Below are positions 52,122-61,788 of a stretch of DNA of 64,000 nt, in pieces. The DNA is taken from the NCBI RefSeq assembly GCF_013282805.1, contig NZ_CP054038.1, forward strand, positions 1,054,001 to 1,118,000, read 5' to 3'. The position numbers and the translations under genes are program-made. The notes under the pieces are model-generated. The model saw only the letters and a program-made list of their open reading frames with translations. It was not told where the DNA came from and made no database searches. Each line of letters opens with the position of its first letter. Positions within the stretch are counted from its first letter, which is position 1. This stretch comes from Microbacterium hominis (GTDB lineage Bacteria; Actinomycetota; Actinomycetes; Actinomycetales; Microbacteriaceae).

Positions 52122-52597
52122 CGGCTCTCCTGCGCCTCCAGGTGGCCGCACAGGGCTTCCCGTTCGACGACGTGGTCCGCACCCGTCTGGTGCTCGAATC
52201 GGCTGTCGTCGAGGCTCTCGCGGCGCATCCCGCCGCACAGACCGCCGACGCCCACGCGGTGCTGGATGCGATGGATGCCGAGGGCCTGGCCCCCGCGGAG
52301 TTCCTCGCCCTCGATGCGCAGTTCCACCTCGCCCTCGCCGATGCGTCGGACAACGTGGTCATCGCCGCGATGATGGCGGGGCTGCGCACCGCGATCGAGA
52401 CGTACGTGCAGGCCGGGGCGGCGAAGATCCCCGACTGGGATGCCGTCGCCGACCGCCTGCGCGCCGAGCACCGCGACATCGTGGCCGCCGTCGAGGCGGG
52501 GGAGGGCACCCGGGCGGCGACGCTCGTGACCTCCCACATCGCGGGCTATTACGCCCATCTCGCCGCGACGCCCGCCGCGCCCGCGGACAAGAACTGA
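52118..52597 (+). CDS. FadR-family regulator, FCD ligand-binding half (frame-split)
   Basis: A 159-residue FCD domain: [20 protein letters not shown], then the metal/ligand site residues in [15 protein letters not shown] (Asp and His) and [33 protein letters not shown] (two His). These three His and one Asp are the usual Zn/Ni-binding set of FadR-C regulators such as LldR. It starts at an ATG that overlaps the stop of the DNA-binding half. As an isolated effector domain it could not repress alone. Next to lldD, so lactate is the likely effector. Confidence 0.8.
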   Translation: MTALLRLQVAAQGFPFDDVVRTRLVLESAVVEALAAHPAAQTADAHAVLDAMDAEGLAPAEFLALDAQFHLALADASDNVVIAAMMAGLRTAIETYVQAGAAKIPDWDAVADRLRAEHRDIVAAVEAGEGTRAATLVTSHIAGYYAHLAATPAAPADKN

Positions 52598-52625
52598 CAA
52601 GACCGGATTACGGAAGGAACCGCCG

Positions 52626-53894
52626 ATGGTCACCCGCCAACTGCCCAACCCGGCCGAGCTGCTCGAGCTGATGCAGTTCAAGAAGCCCGAGCTCGACGGC
52701 CGCAAGCGCCGCCTCGACGCCGCCCTGACCATCGCCGACCTGCGTGCGATCGCGAAGCGCCGCACGCCCAAGGCGGCGTTCGACTACACCGACGGCGCCG
52801 CCGAGGGGGAGCTCTCGCTCTCCCGGGCGCGGCAGGCGTTCGAGGACATCGAGTTCCACCCCGACATCCTGCGCCCCGCCGAGCACGTCGACACGTCCAC
52901 CGAGATCCTCGGCGGGCCCTCCGCGCTGCCGTTCGGCATCGCTCCGACCGGTTTCACCCGCCTCATGCAGACCGAGGGCGAAATCGCCGGCGCGGGCGCG
53001 GCCGGCACCGCCGGCATCCCGTTCACGCTCTCGACGCTCGGCACCACCTCGATCGAAGACGTCAAGGCCGCGAACCCCCACGGACGCAACTGGTTCCAGC
53101 TCTATGTGATGCGCGATCGCGAGATCTCCTACGGGCTCGCCCGGCGCGCGGCCGCGGCGGGCTTCGACACGCTGCAGTTCACCGTCGACACCCCGGTGGC
53201 GGGCGCTCGCCTGCGCGACAAGCGCAACGGATTCTCGATCCCGCCGCAGCTGACGCTCGGCACGATCATCAACGCGATCCCGCGCCCCTGGTGGTGGTAC
53301 GACTTCCTGACCACGCCGAAGCTCGAGTTCGCGTCGCTGTCCACCACGGGCGGCACGGTCGGCGAGCTGCTGAACTCGGCGATGGATCCGACCATCAGCT
53401 TCGACGACCTCGGGATCATCCGGGAGATCTGGCCGGGCAAGATCGTCGTCAAGGGCGTGCAGAACGTCGCCGACTCGAAGCGGCTCATCGACGCCGGTGT
53501 CGACGGCATCATCCTCTCCAACCACGGCGGCCGGCAGCTCGATCGCGCCCCGATCCCGTTCCACCTGCTTCCCAAGGTCGTCCGCGAGGTCGGCAAGGAT
53601 GCCACGGTCATGATCGACACCGGAATCATGAACGGCGCCGACATCGTGGCATCCATCGCCCTCGGCGCGAAGTTCACCCTCATCGGCCGCGCGTACCTCT
53701 ACGGCCTCATGGCCGGCGGACGCCAGGGTGTGGACCGCACCATCGCGATCCTGCGCTCCGAGATCGAGCGGACGATGACGCTCCTGGGCGTCTCGTCGCT
53801 GGCGGAGCTCGAGCCGCGCCACGTCACGCAGCTGCAGCGGCTGGCGCCGGTGGCGCAGCCGGTGCGCCGTGCCCCGACTCGCGCGAAGGCGTAG
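52626..53894 (+). CDS. lldD: FMN-dependent L-lactate dehydrogenase (quinone-linked)
   Basis: A 422-residue alpha-hydroxy-acid oxidising flavoprotein. It begins 28 nt after the regulator gene with GGAAGGAA upstream of ATG 52626. FMN/substrate landmarks: [82 protein letters not shown] and the catalytic His with Arg in [16 protein letters not shown]. The C-terminus [20 protein letters not shown] is conserved. It oxidises L-lactate to pyruvate with electron transfer to the quinone pool; it probably belongs to one lactate-induced operon with the split regulator. Confidence 0.93.
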   Translation: MVTRQLPNPAELLELMQFKKPELDGRKRRLDAALTIADLRAIAKRRTPKAAFDYTDGAAEGELSLSRARQAFEDIEFHPDILRPAEHVDTSTEILGGPSALPFGIAPTGFTRLMQTEGEIAGAGAAGTAGIPFTLSTLGTTSIEDVKAANPHGRNWFQLYVMRDREISYGLARRAAAAGFDTLQFTVDTPVAGARLRDKRNGFSIPPQLTLGTIINAIPRPWWWYDFLTTPKLEFASLSTTGGTVGELLNSAMDPTISFDDLGIIREIWPGKIVVKGVQNVADSKRLIDAGVDGIILSNHGGRQLDRAPIPFHLLPKVVREVGKDATVMIDTGIMNGADIVASIALGAKFTLIGRAYLYGLMAGGRQGVDRTIAILRSEIERTMTLLGVSSLAELEPRHVTQLQRLAPVAQPVRRAPTRAKA

Positions 53895-53918
53895 CACCCG
53901 CTGACGCGACCCGCCTGA

Positions 53919-53957
53919 CGCGGAGCGACCCCGGAGATCCTCCGGGGTCGCTCTGCG
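53919..53957. terminator. Bidirectional hairpin between lldD and the HAD gene
   Basis: A 13-bp perfect core stem AGCGACCCCGGAG / CTCCGGGGTCGCT (53924-53936, 53940-53952) with loop ATC, extended outward with one mismatch. It separates convergent genes and can serve both. Confidence 0.75.
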
Positions 53958-53970
53958 TGGCTGAGGGCTG

Positions 53971-54735
53971 TCAGAGGGTCGGGATGAGGCCCTCGAGGAA
54001 GGCGGCGGTGTCCTCCCAGCCCTCGACGGCGTGGCACGCCACGCCCATCGCGAGCACCGGGTAGTCGTTGCCGTCCGGGTCGAGGCGGTCGCCGACGAAG
54101 AGCATCTCGTCGAGGGCGATGCCGGTCTGCGTCGCGAGCTGGCTCATGCCGTAGGCCTTGTCGATGCCGCGGTGGGTGATGTCCACCGAGGTCGAGCCGC
54201 CAGAGCGCACCTCGAGGTCGGGGATGCGGTCGGCAACGGCCGCGCGCAGGGCGTTCTTCTTGGCGCCGGTCGGGTCCCACGCGGTCTTCGCGTCGAGCGG
54301 CGCGCGCTGGCCGAGAGCGGAGAACGTGATCTGCGAGCCGCGGTCTTCGAGGATGTCGCCCCAGGTCTCGCTCTCCCAGTAGCCGAGGCGCTTGGCCTCC
54401 TCTTCGACCGCCGTCAGCGCGCGGGTCTTCTCGTCGTCGGTGAGCGCGTGGGCGTAGACGGTCGTGATGCCGTCGGCCTCGATGCGGTAGTACTGGGTGC
54501 CGCACGTGGGCAGGAGGTGGATGCGACCCAGGACGTCGTCGTCGGTGTCGGGGAGCCGGTCGACCACCTGCGCGGTGAACTGGGCGAGCTGACCGCCGGA
54601 GATGATCGCCACCTCGACGCGCTGGGCGAGCGCGATCAGCAGGTCGCCGATGCGCGGGTCGATCGCGCTCTTGGATGGAGCGAGCGTGTCGTCGAGATCG
54701 AAGGCGACGAGGCGGGGCGGGCGGCCGGCGGACAC
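53971..54735 (-). CDS. HAD-superfamily hydrolase, subclass IIB
   Basis: A 254-residue HAD-IIB (Cof/phosphomannomutase-like) phosphatase. I start at GTG 54735 with GGAGG 4 nt upstream, the same spacing as the HAD gene at 39051; the in-frame ATG 54753 lies before this ribosome site. Motif I is LVAFDLDDTLAPSKSAIDPR, motif II IISGGQLAQFTAQ, motif III lysine and motif IV in KAYGMSQLATQTGIALDEMLFVGDRLDPDGNDYPVLAMGV. The cap follows motif II as in IIB. It is annotated in related genomes as phosphomannomutase-like; the substrate is uncertain. tRNA-Pro lies upstream. Confidence 0.85.
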   Translation of the reverse strand: MSAGRPPRLVAFDLDDTLAPSKSAIDPRIGDLLIALAQRVEVAIISGGQLAQFTAQVVDRLPDTDDDVLGRIHLLPTCGTQYYRIEADGITTVYAHALTDDEKTRALTAVEEEAKRLGYWESETWGDILEDRGSQITFSALGQRAPLDAKTAWDPTGAKKNALRAAVADRIPDLEVRSGGSTSVDITHRGIDKAYGMSQLATQTGIALDEMLFVGDRLDPDGNDYPVLAMGVACHAVEGWEDTAAFLEGLIPTL

Positions 54736-54803
54736 GGGACCTCCAGGATGCATTCGGGTGAGACGCGAAAGGCTCCGCCGTCTCCGGCGGAGCCTCTCTG
54801 CTG

Positions 54804-54877
<74 letters not shown>

Positions 54878-54943
54878 TTTTCGACAACCCCATGAGTCTA
54901 CCTGATCGGAAGCGATGCTCCGAACCGAGGGGCGGTCGGAAGG

Positions 54944-55882
54944 TTATTCACGGGGGAGCAGGGTGAGCAGCGACGCCTCCGGGCGGCATCCGAACCGCAC
55001 CGGCGCGTAGATCGAGTGGCCGAGCCCGGCGCTCACGTTCAGCGGCACCGTGCGCCCGCCCGCGCGCCACGCGCTCAGCCCGCGGGCCTGGTCGAGGGGG
55101 ATGTCGCAGTTGGCCACCAGCGCCGAGCGGGAGCCGGGGATGCGCACCTGGCCGCCGTGGGTGTGACCGGCGAGGATCACATCCGCGCCGAGCGCGGCGA
55201 ATGCGTCGAGCACCCGCACATAGGGGGCGTGCGTGACGCCCAGGGTGACCGTCGAACCCTCGCGGGCGGCGCCGATCGCGGCGAGCCGGTCGGGGAGCAC
55301 CTCGAGGCGATCCCACCCGCGGTGGGCGTCGCTCACGCCGAAGGCCGCGATGCGCTGCCCGCCGGCATCCAGCGTCGTCGCCTCGTTGTTGAGGGCGATC
55401 CAGCCGAGTTCGTCGGCGAGATACCCGTCGAGAGCGCTCGTGTCCAGCGGCTCCGCAGTCGGATTGTGCGACGAGGGGCCGGTGAAGTACCGGATCGGAT
55501 TGCGCGGGCTCGGTGCCAGATGGTCGTTGGAGCCGTGCACGAACACGCCGGGGATGCCGCGCAGCGGGTCGAACGCGGCGCGAAGGCCGCGCAGCCCGTC
55601 GGCGTGACCGAGATTGTCGCCCGTGTTGACCACGAGGTCGGGCTGCAGGTCGGCGAGGGCGGCGATCCACCGCTGCTTGCGGTGCTGCCACGGCGCCATG
55701 TGGGCGTCGGACAGGTGCAGCACGCGCACGGCCGGCGAGCCGGGCGCGAGCACCGGCAGGGCGTGGTGGCGCACCGTGAAGAGGTACCGCTCGATGCCGA
55801 TGCCCCAGACGGCGGCACCTGCGCCGACCGCCCCCACCACGCCGAGCGCGGTGAGGGCGGTGCGAGCCGAAGCGTCGGGCAT
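54944..55882 (-). CDS. Metallophosphoesterase, membrane-anchored
   Basis: A 312-residue calcineurin-like phosphoesterase with one N-terminal hydrophobic anchor (residues 8-28). Metal-site motifs in order: VRVLHLSDAHMAPWQHRKQ, VVNTGDNLGHADG, HGSNDHLAP (in place of the usual GNHD/E), VTLGVTHAPYVR and ILAGHTHGGQVRIPG. The enzyme probably cleaves a phosphodiester or pyrophosphate lipid at the membrane. It overlaps the PBP gene by one base (TGATG), and this PBP-phosphoesterase pair (ponA2-Rv3683 in M. tuberculosis) is conserved in actinomycetes. Confidence 0.92.
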   Translation of the reverse strand: MPDASARTALTALGVVGAVGAGAAVWGIGIERYLFTVRHHALPVLAPGSPAVRVLHLSDAHMAPWQHRKQRWIAALADLQPDLVVNTGDNLGHADGLRGLRAAFDPLRGIPGVFVHGSNDHLAPSPRNPIRYFTGPSSHNPTAEPLDTSALDGYLADELGWIALNNEATTLDAGGQRIAAFGVSDAHRGWDRLEVLPDRLAAIGAAREGSTVTLGVTHAPYVRVLDAFAALGADVILAGHTHGGQVRIPGSRSALVANCDIPLDQARGLSAWRAGGRTVPLNVSAGLGHSIYAPVRFGCRPEASLLTLLPRE

Positions 55883-58545
55883 CAGCCGTTGGAGCCGGTG
55901 TCGCCGGTTCCGCCGGTGTCGCCGCCGGTGTCGCCGCCGTTTCCGCCGCCGCCGTCGCCGCCGCAATTGCGCGCGGTGTAGTTGACGGTGATGGTGGTGT
56001 CCCGACTGACCTCGGAGCCTGCGCCCGGGTCGGTGCCGGTGGCCTCCGGGTTCCTGCCCGCGTTCTCGTCGGCGGTGCAGGAGCCGCCCTGCACGTTGCG
56101 GAATCCGGCCTTGCGCAGCGCGCTGAGGGCCGAGTCGAGGCTGCGCCCCGACACATCGGGCACGGTGACGCCGCGGCCGTTGGACGGGCTGAGGGTCACG
56201 GTCGTGCCGCCGGCGACGCGGCCGGCTCCGGGGCTCTGCTCGGCGACCAGACCCTTGTCGATCGACGACTCGACGGCATCGCCCACCTCGACGTTGAACC
56301 CGGCGTTCTCGAGGATCCCGGTGGCCTCCTCGACCGACTTGCCGACGACGTTCGGAAGATCGCGCAGCACCTGGCGGGTGAGGTTCTGGTCGGGCTGCGG
56401 GAACGCGTCGCCACCGTAGAGGCTGTTCGCGGTGCCCTGGAGATTGCGGGCCAGCACGTAGCGCAGCTGGGAGAACTGGATGCCGTTCGGGGTCCAGTTC
56501 CGGAACATGTCGAGCGTGCCGTAGGACTCGTCGACGTTGCCCACCCATGAGGCCGTCGCGACCTTGGAGCTCGACTCCACGAGCCACGTCTGCAGCTGCT
56601 GGTGGGTACCCGTCTTGCCGACGAGGGAGGTGCCGTCGTACGGGTTGCCCTGCGAGCCGGTGCCGCCCCGCATGACGCCCTCGAGGGCGTAGGCGGCCGT
56701 CGCGGCGACGGCGGGATCGAGCACCTCGGTGCACGTGCGCTCGGGAAGGGCGACCTCGTTGCCGTCGGCGTCGGTGATCTTGTCGATCGCCTTCGGCTCG
56801 CAGTACGTGCCGTTGTTGGCGACGGTGGCGTACGCGCCTGCCATCGCGATCGGCGATACGCTGTCCGACCCGATCACCTGGTTGGGGAGGGTCGTGGAGA
56901 TCGGCTCTCCGACTCCCGCCGCCTGCGCGGTTCCGCGCTCGGTCTGCGACAGGCCCATCTTGGTGGCGACCTTGCCGATGTCGCAGAGATCGAGCTCGGC
57001 CGCCATCGCGATGTAGCCGGAGTTGAGCGAGTCGCGGGTGAACTCCATCGGCGTGGCGACGTAGCCGCCGCCGCCGCCGAAGTTGCCCGGCTTCCACTGG
57101 TCGGCGTTCACGTAGGTTCCGTTGCACGTGTCGAACGTCTTCACGACGGTGTCGCGGCCGTTGACGACCTCGCGCACGGAGTGCCCCTTCTCGAGCCAGT
57201 CGAGGAGGGTGAACAGCTTGAAGGTCGACCCGGCCTGGAAGCCGCCGGAGTTTCCGAACGTGCTGTCGCCGGCGTAGACGATCGAGGTGAAGTTGGCGTC
57301 GTCGCTGCTCGTCTCGCGGAACTTCGTGTTCTGCGCGATCGAGAGGATGCGGCCGGTGGAGGCTTCGATGCTCACCGTCGACGCGCCGAGCCTTCCGCCG
57401 TCGGCCGACGACGGGACGTTCTCGGCCATGGTCGCGGTGGCGGAGTTCTGCATGCGCCAGTCGAGCGTCGTGTAGACGTTCAGGCCGCCGCGGCGCAGCA
57501 CCTCCTTGCGCTCCTCCTCGGTCTCGCCGAAGGCGGGATCGCGCTCGATCACGTAGCGGACGTACTGGCAGAAGTACTCGGCGCCGGTCGCGGCCGCGCA
57601 CCCGGTCTTCGGCTGCGTGATCTTCGGCTCGATCGGGGCCTCATAGACCTCGTCGAACTGCTCCTGCGTGATCTTGCCGTCATCGAGCAGACGCCCGAGC
57701 ACGTACTGCTGTCGCTGCTTGGTGAGGGCGTACCCGTCGGCCGCGCCGTTGACCTCGTTGTTCGGCTGGTCGATGCGGTAGGTGTTCGGGTTCTGCACGA
57801 TGCCCGCCAGCGTCGCCGCCTGGGCGAGGCTCAGGTCCTTCGCGGCGACACCGAAGTAGTACCGCGAGGCCGCGTCGATGCCGTAGGTGGTGCCGCCGAA
57901 GTTCGCGATGTTGAGGTACCCGAGCAGGATGTCGTTCTTGGAGTACTTCTGCTCGAGCGAGATCGCGTAGCGCATCTCCTGCAGCTTGCGCTGGATGCCC
58001 TCGCTGCCGTCGGAGCGCGTCGCTTCGAACCAGCAGTTGTAGCGCTCTTCCTCGTTGGCCGCCTCGGCCTCACAGCGCTGCACCAGGATGTTCTTGACGT
58101 ACTGCTGGCTGATCGAGGAGCCACCCTGCGTCTCGGCACCGCCGGCGACGTTGCTCATCACGGCGCGGGTGGTGCCGATGAGGTCGACGCCACCGTGCGA
58201 GTAGTAGCGCGGGTCCTCGCTGGAGAGGATCGAGTCGTACATGATCGGGGCGATCTCGTCGAACTCCACCGGCGACCGGTTCTGGTCGTAGAACTGCGTC
58301 ATCTCCACGTACTCCCCGGTGTCCGGGTTCTTCGCGTAGATGGTCGTCGGCAGCATGAGCTTGTCGATGTCGAGAACGCTCGGCAGCTTGTCGAACATCG
58401 TGATGGCGCTCGACGCGGCGGCGCCCGAGAGCGCGATGGCGGGGGTCACCGTCGCGCTGATGAGCACACCGGCGACCGCGCTCAGGCCGACGAGGCCGGC
58501 GAGTCCGCCGAGCACACCGCTAGCCGTCCGATTCTTTCCAGGCAT
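55882..58545 (-). CDS. Class A penicillin-binding protein with PASTA domains (PonA2-like)
   Basis: An 887-residue bifunctional peptidoglycan synthase. Residues 8-30 form the anchor; the GT51 glycosyltransferase has catalytic E110 in ILSSEDPRYYSHGGV and QGGSSISQQYVKN; the transpeptidase has S440-TFK (AGSTFKLF), S506-LN and K644-TG. Two PASTA domains follow (about 729-788 and 793-857), then a Gly/Asp/Thr-rich tail. I start at ATG 58545 because TACGAT (58558-58553) lies 7 nt before it and no Shine-Dalgarno is seen; an in-frame ATG further upstream would extend into the divergent promoter. PASTA domains bind muropeptides or lipid II. Confidence 0.95.
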   Translation of the reverse strand: MPGKNRTASGVLGGLAGLVGLSAVAGVLISATVTPAIALSGAAASSAITMFDKLPSVLDIDKLMLPTTIYAKNPDTGEYVEMTQFYDQNRSPVEFDEIAPIMYDSILSSEDPRYYSHGGVDLIGTTRAVMSNVAGGAETQGGSSISQQYVKNILVQRCEAEAANEEERYNCWFEATRSDGSEGIQRKLQEMRYAISLEQKYSKNDILLGYLNIANFGGTTYGIDAASRYYFGVAAKDLSLAQAATLAGIVQNPNTYRIDQPNNEVNGAADGYALTKQRQQYVLGRLLDDGKITQEQFDEVYEAPIEPKITQPKTGCAAATGAEYFCQYVRYVIERDPAFGETEEERKEVLRRGGLNVYTTLDWRMQNSATATMAENVPSSADGGRLGASTVSIEASTGRILSIAQNTKFRETSSDDANFTSIVYAGDSTFGNSGGFQAGSTFKLFTLLDWLEKGHSVREVVNGRDTVVKTFDTCNGTYVNADQWKPGNFGGGGGYVATPMEFTRDSLNSGYIAMAAELDLCDIGKVATKMGLSQTERGTAQAAGVGEPISTTLPNQVIGSDSVSPIAMAGAYATVANNGTYCEPKAIDKITDADGNEVALPERTCTEVLDPAVAATAAYALEGVMRGGTGSQGNPYDGTSLVGKTGTHQQLQTWLVESSSKVATASWVGNVDESYGTLDMFRNWTPNGIQFSQLRYVLARNLQGTANSLYGGDAFPQPDQNLTRQVLRDLPNVVGKSVEEATGILENAGFNVEVGDAVESSIDKGLVAEQSPGAGRVAGGTTVTLSPSNGRGVTVPDVSGRSLDSALSALRKAGFRNVQGGSCTADENAGRNPEATGTDPGAGSEVSRDTTITVNYTARNCGGDGGGGNGGDTGGDTGGTGDTGSNG

Positions 58546-58552
58546 AGGGTTG

Positions 58553-58558
58553 ATCGTA
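58553..58558 (-). promoter_or_regulatory. Leaderless -10 box of the PBP gene
   Basis: TACGAT on the minus strand ends 7 nt before ATG 58545. This fixes the start codon choice for the PBP. Confidence 0.6.
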
Positions 58559-58666
58559 GGGGAGGTACCTGGGCGATCCCCGCACAGGCATGCCCCTGTG
58601 GATGACATTCCCAGCCCCCCGAACACCGAGAAGGCACCGCTTTCGGCGCCCAGACGAGGAGTCCCG

Positions 58667-58882
58667 ATGACGACGTGGGAGTACTTGACCACGCCCCTGC
58701 TGATCCACAACACGGCCGCGATCCTCAACAACTGGGGCAAGCAGGGGTGGGAGCTCGTCCAGGTCGTCCCCGGCCCCGAGGGCGGCCTCGTCGCCTACTT
58801 CAAGCGCCCCGTCGGCGGAGGCTCGGCCAACGCCGGATTGGATGCCGCGGCCGTGGCGGCCCAGCAGTTCGAGGGCAACTGA
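58667..58882 (+). CDS. DUF4177 small protein
   Basis: A 71-residue protein, the usual size of this family. It begins TTWEYLTTPLLIHNTAAILNNWGKQGWELVQVV, where the WGxxGWELV block is the DUF4177 hallmark, then GLVAYFKRPVGGG and a flexible Ala/Gln tail. GAGGAG lies 6 nt before ATG 58667. It is one base from RidA in an operon and diverges from the PBP gene, the same order as in M. tuberculosis (Rv3678A beside Rv3678c). Function unknown. Confidence 0.85.
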   Translation: MTTWEYLTTPLLIHNTAAILNNWGKQGWELVQVVPGPEGGLVAYFKRPVGGGSANAGLDAAAVAAQQFEGN

Positions 58883-58883
58883 C

Positions 58884-59351
58884 ATGGCGGTCTCGCAGCG
58901 TCTCGCCGAGCTCGGCATCCAGCTCCCCGACGTCGTCCCGCCCGTCGCCGCCTACGTTCCCGCGCGGGTGCACGGCGACCTCGTCTACACCTCCGGTCAG
59001 CTGCCCATGGTCGCCGGCAGCCTGCCGGCCACGGGCAAGGTGGGCGACGGCCACGGGCTCGTGCCCGCCTCCGACGCCAAGGACTACGCCCGCACATGCG
59101 CGCTCAACGCCGTGGCGGCTGCCGCGGCGGTCGCGGGCGGTGTCGACCGGCTCGCCGGCGTGCTCAAGGTCACCGGGTTCGTCTCGTCGGTGCCCGAGTT
59201 CACCGGCCAGCCCGGCGTCATCAACGGTGCGAGCGAGGTGCTCGGCGAGATCTTCGGCGAGGCCGGCCGCCACGCCCGCTCGGCCGTGGGCGTTCCGGTG
59301 CTCCCGCTGGATTCGCCCGTCGAGGTCGAGGTGATCTTCACCCTCGCCTGA
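58884..59351 (+). CDS. RidA/YjgF-family enamine/imine deaminase-like protein
   Basis: A 155-residue Rid protein, slightly longer than classical RidA (about 130). Core elements: HGDLVYTSGQLPMVAGSLPATGKVG, DAKDYARTCALNAVAAAAA, VLKVTGFVSSVPEFTGQPGVINGASEVLGEIFGEAGRHARSAVGVPVLPLDSPVEVEVIF. The catalytic Arg of RidA (in the ...ARxxxxVxxLP segment) corresponds to the Arg of HARSAVGVPVLP. It may hydrolyse reactive 2-aminoacrylate-type imines; this actinobacterial subgroup has not been clearly tested. It lies one base after DUF4177 and ends at a bidirectional terminator. Confidence 0.88.
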   Translation: MAVSQRLAELGIQLPDVVPPVAAYVPARVHGDLVYTSGQLPMVAGSLPATGKVGDGHGLVPASDAKDYARTCALNAVAAAAAVAGGVDRLAGVLKVTGFVSSVPEFTGQPGVINGASEVLGEIFGEAGRHARSAVGVPVLPLDSPVEVEVIFTLA

Positions 59352-59358
59352 GAAGACC

Positions 59359-59403
59359 ATGCAGAGAGGGGATGCCGCGGCGCGCGGCATCCCCTCTCTG
59401 CAT
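59359..59403. terminator. Bidirectional terminator between ridA and acs
   Basis: A perfect 21-bp stem (59359-59379 with 59383-59403, starting ATGCAGAGAGGGG) with loop GCG between two convergent genes. It lacks a T-run on either strand. Confidence 0.82.
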
Positions 59404-59410
59404 CTGTCCG

Positions 59411-61378
59411 CTACTTGACCTGCGCCGAGATCACGCTCATGACGGCAGTGTCGGCCAGCGTGGTCGTGTCGCCGACCTCGCGACCCTCGGCGACATCCCG
59501 CAGGAGGCGTCGCATGATCTTGCCGGAGCGGGTCTTGGGCAGCTCGCTGACGATGTAGATGTCGCGGGGGCGCGCGATAGGTCCGATCTGCTCGCCCACC
59601 CACAGCCGCAGCGATTGCGCCAGGCCCTCGGGGGAGTGCTCCCGCAGGAAGCTCTCCTTCAGGATCACGAAGGCGACCACGGCCTGCCCGGTCGTCTCGT
59701 CGGAGGCGCCGACCACGGCCGCCTCGGCGGTGGCCTCGTGGGCGACGAGCGCGGACTCGATCTCGGCCGTCGACAGCCGGTGGCCCGAGACGTTCATCAC
59801 GTCGTCGACGCGGCCGAGCAGCCAGATCTCGCCGTCCTCGTCGAGCCGCGCGCCGTCGCCGGCGAAGTAGTAGCCCTGCTTCTGGAACTTCTCCCAGTAG
59901 GTCTCCACGAACCGCTCCGGGTCGCCCCAGATCCCGCGCAGCATGCTCGGCCAGGGCTCGGTGAGCACCAGGAGCCCGCCGTTGTCGGTGCCGACGTGCT
60001 CGCCCGACTCGTCGACGACGTCGACGGAGATGCCGGGGACCGGCACCTGCGCCGAACCGGGCTTGGTCTCGGTCACGCCCGGCAGTGCGGAGATCATGAT
60101 GGCCCCCGTCTCGGTCTGCCACCACGTGTCGATGATCGGCGCGGCGTCGGCGCCGATGATCGTGCGGTACCACATCCACGCTTCGGGGTTGATCGGCTCA
60201 CCCACCGAGCCGAGCAGCCGGATCGACGACAGATCGAAGCTCTGCGGCACGGCGCGGCCGATCTTCATGAACGAGCGGATCGCGGTGGGGGCCGTGTAGA
60301 GGATCGTCACTGCGTACTTCTGCACGATCTCCCACCACCGGCCGGGGTGAGGGGAGTCGGGCGTGCCCTCGTAGAGCACCTGCGTCGCCCCGTTGGCCAG
60401 CGGACCGTAGGTGACATAGGAGTGGCCGGTGATCCAGCCGATGTCGGCCGTGCACCAGTACACGTCGGTCTCGGGGTGGATGTCGTGCACGACCTTGTTC
60501 GTGAAGGCGGCCTGGGTCAGGTAGCCGCCCGAGGTGTGCAGGATGCCCTTGGGCTTGCCCGTCGTGCCCGACGTGTAGAGGATGAACAGCGGGTTCTCGG
60601 CGGGAAAGGCCCGCGCCTCGTGCTCGGCCGGCGCCTGCGGCACCGTCTCGTGCCACCACAGGTCGCGGCCGTCGGTCCACTCGACCGCGTTCTCGCCACG
60701 CTTGACGACGAGCACGTGCTCGACGGTCTCCTGCACCCCCGAGCCGTTGCGGTCGGCCAGCGCCTGGTCCACCGCGGGCTTCAGCGGCGACACCTTGCCC
60801 TTGCGGTACCCGCCGTCGGCGGTGATGACGAGCTTGGCACCCGCGTCGTCGATGCGCGCGCGCAGGCTGTCGGCGGAGAAGCCGCCGAAGACGACGGAGT
60901 GGATCGCGCCGATGCGTGCCACGGCGAGCATCGCGGCGACCGCCTCGGGGATCATCGGCATGTAGATGGCCACGCGATCGCCCTGGCCGACGCCGAGGCC
61001 CTCCAGCACGTTCGCGAGACGCTTGACCTCGTCGGTCAGTTCGGCATAGGTCACGCGACGCTCGTCGCCGGGCTCGCCCTCCCACAGCAGCGCCACGCGG
61101 TCGCCGTTGCCGGCGGCGACGTGGCGGTCCAGGCAGTTGTAGGCCACGTTCAGCTCGCCGTCGGCGAACCACTTCGCGAACGGGGGGGTCGACCAGTCCA
61201 GCACCTCCGTGAAGGGGGTGTGCCAGTGGAGGTCGCGCGCCTGCTGCGCCCAGAACGCCTCTCGGTCGGTCGCGGCCTCGGCGTACAGCGCGGCGTCTGC
61301 GACGGCGTTCGCGGCGAATTCCTCCGACGGTGCGAACCGTCGGGTCTCGGTGAGGAGGTGGTCGATCTGACTGGTCAT
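59411..61378 (-). CDS. acs: Acetyl-CoA synthetase (AMP-forming)
   Basis: A 655-residue adenylating enzyme making acetyl-CoA from acetate, ATP and CoA. A-motifs: [24 protein letters not shown] (A3), [16 protein letters not shown] (A5), [42 protein letters not shown] (A7-A8). The C-terminal [19 protein letters not shown] has the catalytic Lys that protein acetyltransferases acetylate to switch the enzyme off. AAGGAG lies 7 nt before ATG 61378. It scavenges low acetate, complementing Pta-AckA at 35.5 kb. TACATT at 61442-61437 (minus) is a likely -10. Confidence 0.96.
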   Translation of the reverse strand: MTSQIDHLLTETRRFAPSEEFAANAVADAALYAEAATDREAFWAQQARDLHWHTPFTEVLDWSTPPFAKWFADGELNVAYNCLDRHVAAGNGDRVALLWEGEPGDERRVTYAELTDEVKRLANVLEGLGVGQGDRVAIYMPMIPEAVAAMLAVARIGAIHSVVFGGFSADSLRARIDDAGAKLVITADGGYRKGKVSPLKPAVDQALADRNGSGVQETVEHVLVVKRGENAVEWTDGRDLWWHETVPQAPAEHEARAFPAENPLFILYTSGTTGKPKGILHTSGGYLTQAAFTNKVVHDIHPETDVYWCTADIGWITGHSYVTYGPLANGATQVLYEGTPDSPHPGRWWEIVQKYAVTILYTAPTAIRSFMKIGRAVPQSFDLSSIRLLGSVGEPINPEAWMWYRTIIGADAAPIIDTWWQTETGAIMISALPGVTETKPGSAQVPVPGISVDVVDESGEHVGTDNGGLLVLTEPWPSMLRGIWGDPERFVETYWEKFQKQGYYFAGDGARLDEDGEIWLLGRVDDVMNVSGHRLSTAEIESALVAHEATAEAAVVGASDETTGQAVVAFVILKESFLREHSPEGLAQSLRLWVGEQIGPIARPRDIYIVSELPKTRSGKIMRRLLRDVAEGREVGDTTTLADTAVMSVISAQVK

Positions 61379-61569
61379 GGGCGCGCTCCTTCGCGGCTGG
61401 CACGGGTCTGCCGGGTCGTCGGCGAGTCTGCGAGGAAATGTAGCGCGGCGTCCCGTCTGCCACTACCTCCGATAGTGGGGGGCGGCGTAACAAGGTTGTA
61501 ACCGATATATCGCTGGAGAACGCTCCCAAACGGTTGGTGGGAACGCATCCAGTCGCATATGCTCTTGCA

Positions 61570-61677
61570 CGGCCGAACATCGATTCTGGCATTGCGGCAC
61601 CCGAATCACCCCCGAAGTGAGGTGCCGCGCGTGGCGGCATCCCATTCCCCCCATGGGATGCCGCCCCTTACTTTTTC
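61570..61677 (+). ncRNA. 6C small RNA
   Basis: Two stem-loops with C-rich loops define this actinobacterial RNA. Hairpin 1 is GCGGCACC / GGTGCCGC (61594-61601, 61621-61628) with CCCCC in the loop; hairpin 2 is a perfect 13-bp stem (61633-61645, 61653-61665) whose loop is exactly TCCCCCC. TTACTTTTT follows as terminator. A promoter TTGGTG (61534) / TATGCT (61558-61563), 18-nt spacer, predicts the 5' end near 61570. In M. tuberculosis the same RNA (B11) lies near tadA; it targets mRNAs through its C-rich loops. Confidence 0.87.
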
Positions 61678-61776
61678 CGCCGCCGCGCGCGGCGCGCTCT
61701 CTTCTCCCCAGGACGGTTTCCGGGTGATTCCCTCCACGGGTGGCCGCTTCCCGCCCGGGTCGACGGGCGGCCCGCC

Positions 61777-61782
61777 TACCGT
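61777..61782 (+). promoter_or_regulatory. Leaderless -10 box of the TadA gene
   Basis: TACCGT ends 6 nt before ATG 61789. It gives the pilus ATPase its own promoter downstream of the 6C terminator. Confidence 0.5.
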
Positions 61783-61788
61783 CGGGGC

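Noticed and set aside
54944..57601. Very long minus-strand frame extending the phosphoesterase upstream
   Set aside because: Beyond 55882 it is a shadow of the PBP coding frame; the phosphoesterase starts at ATG 55882 next to the PBP stop.
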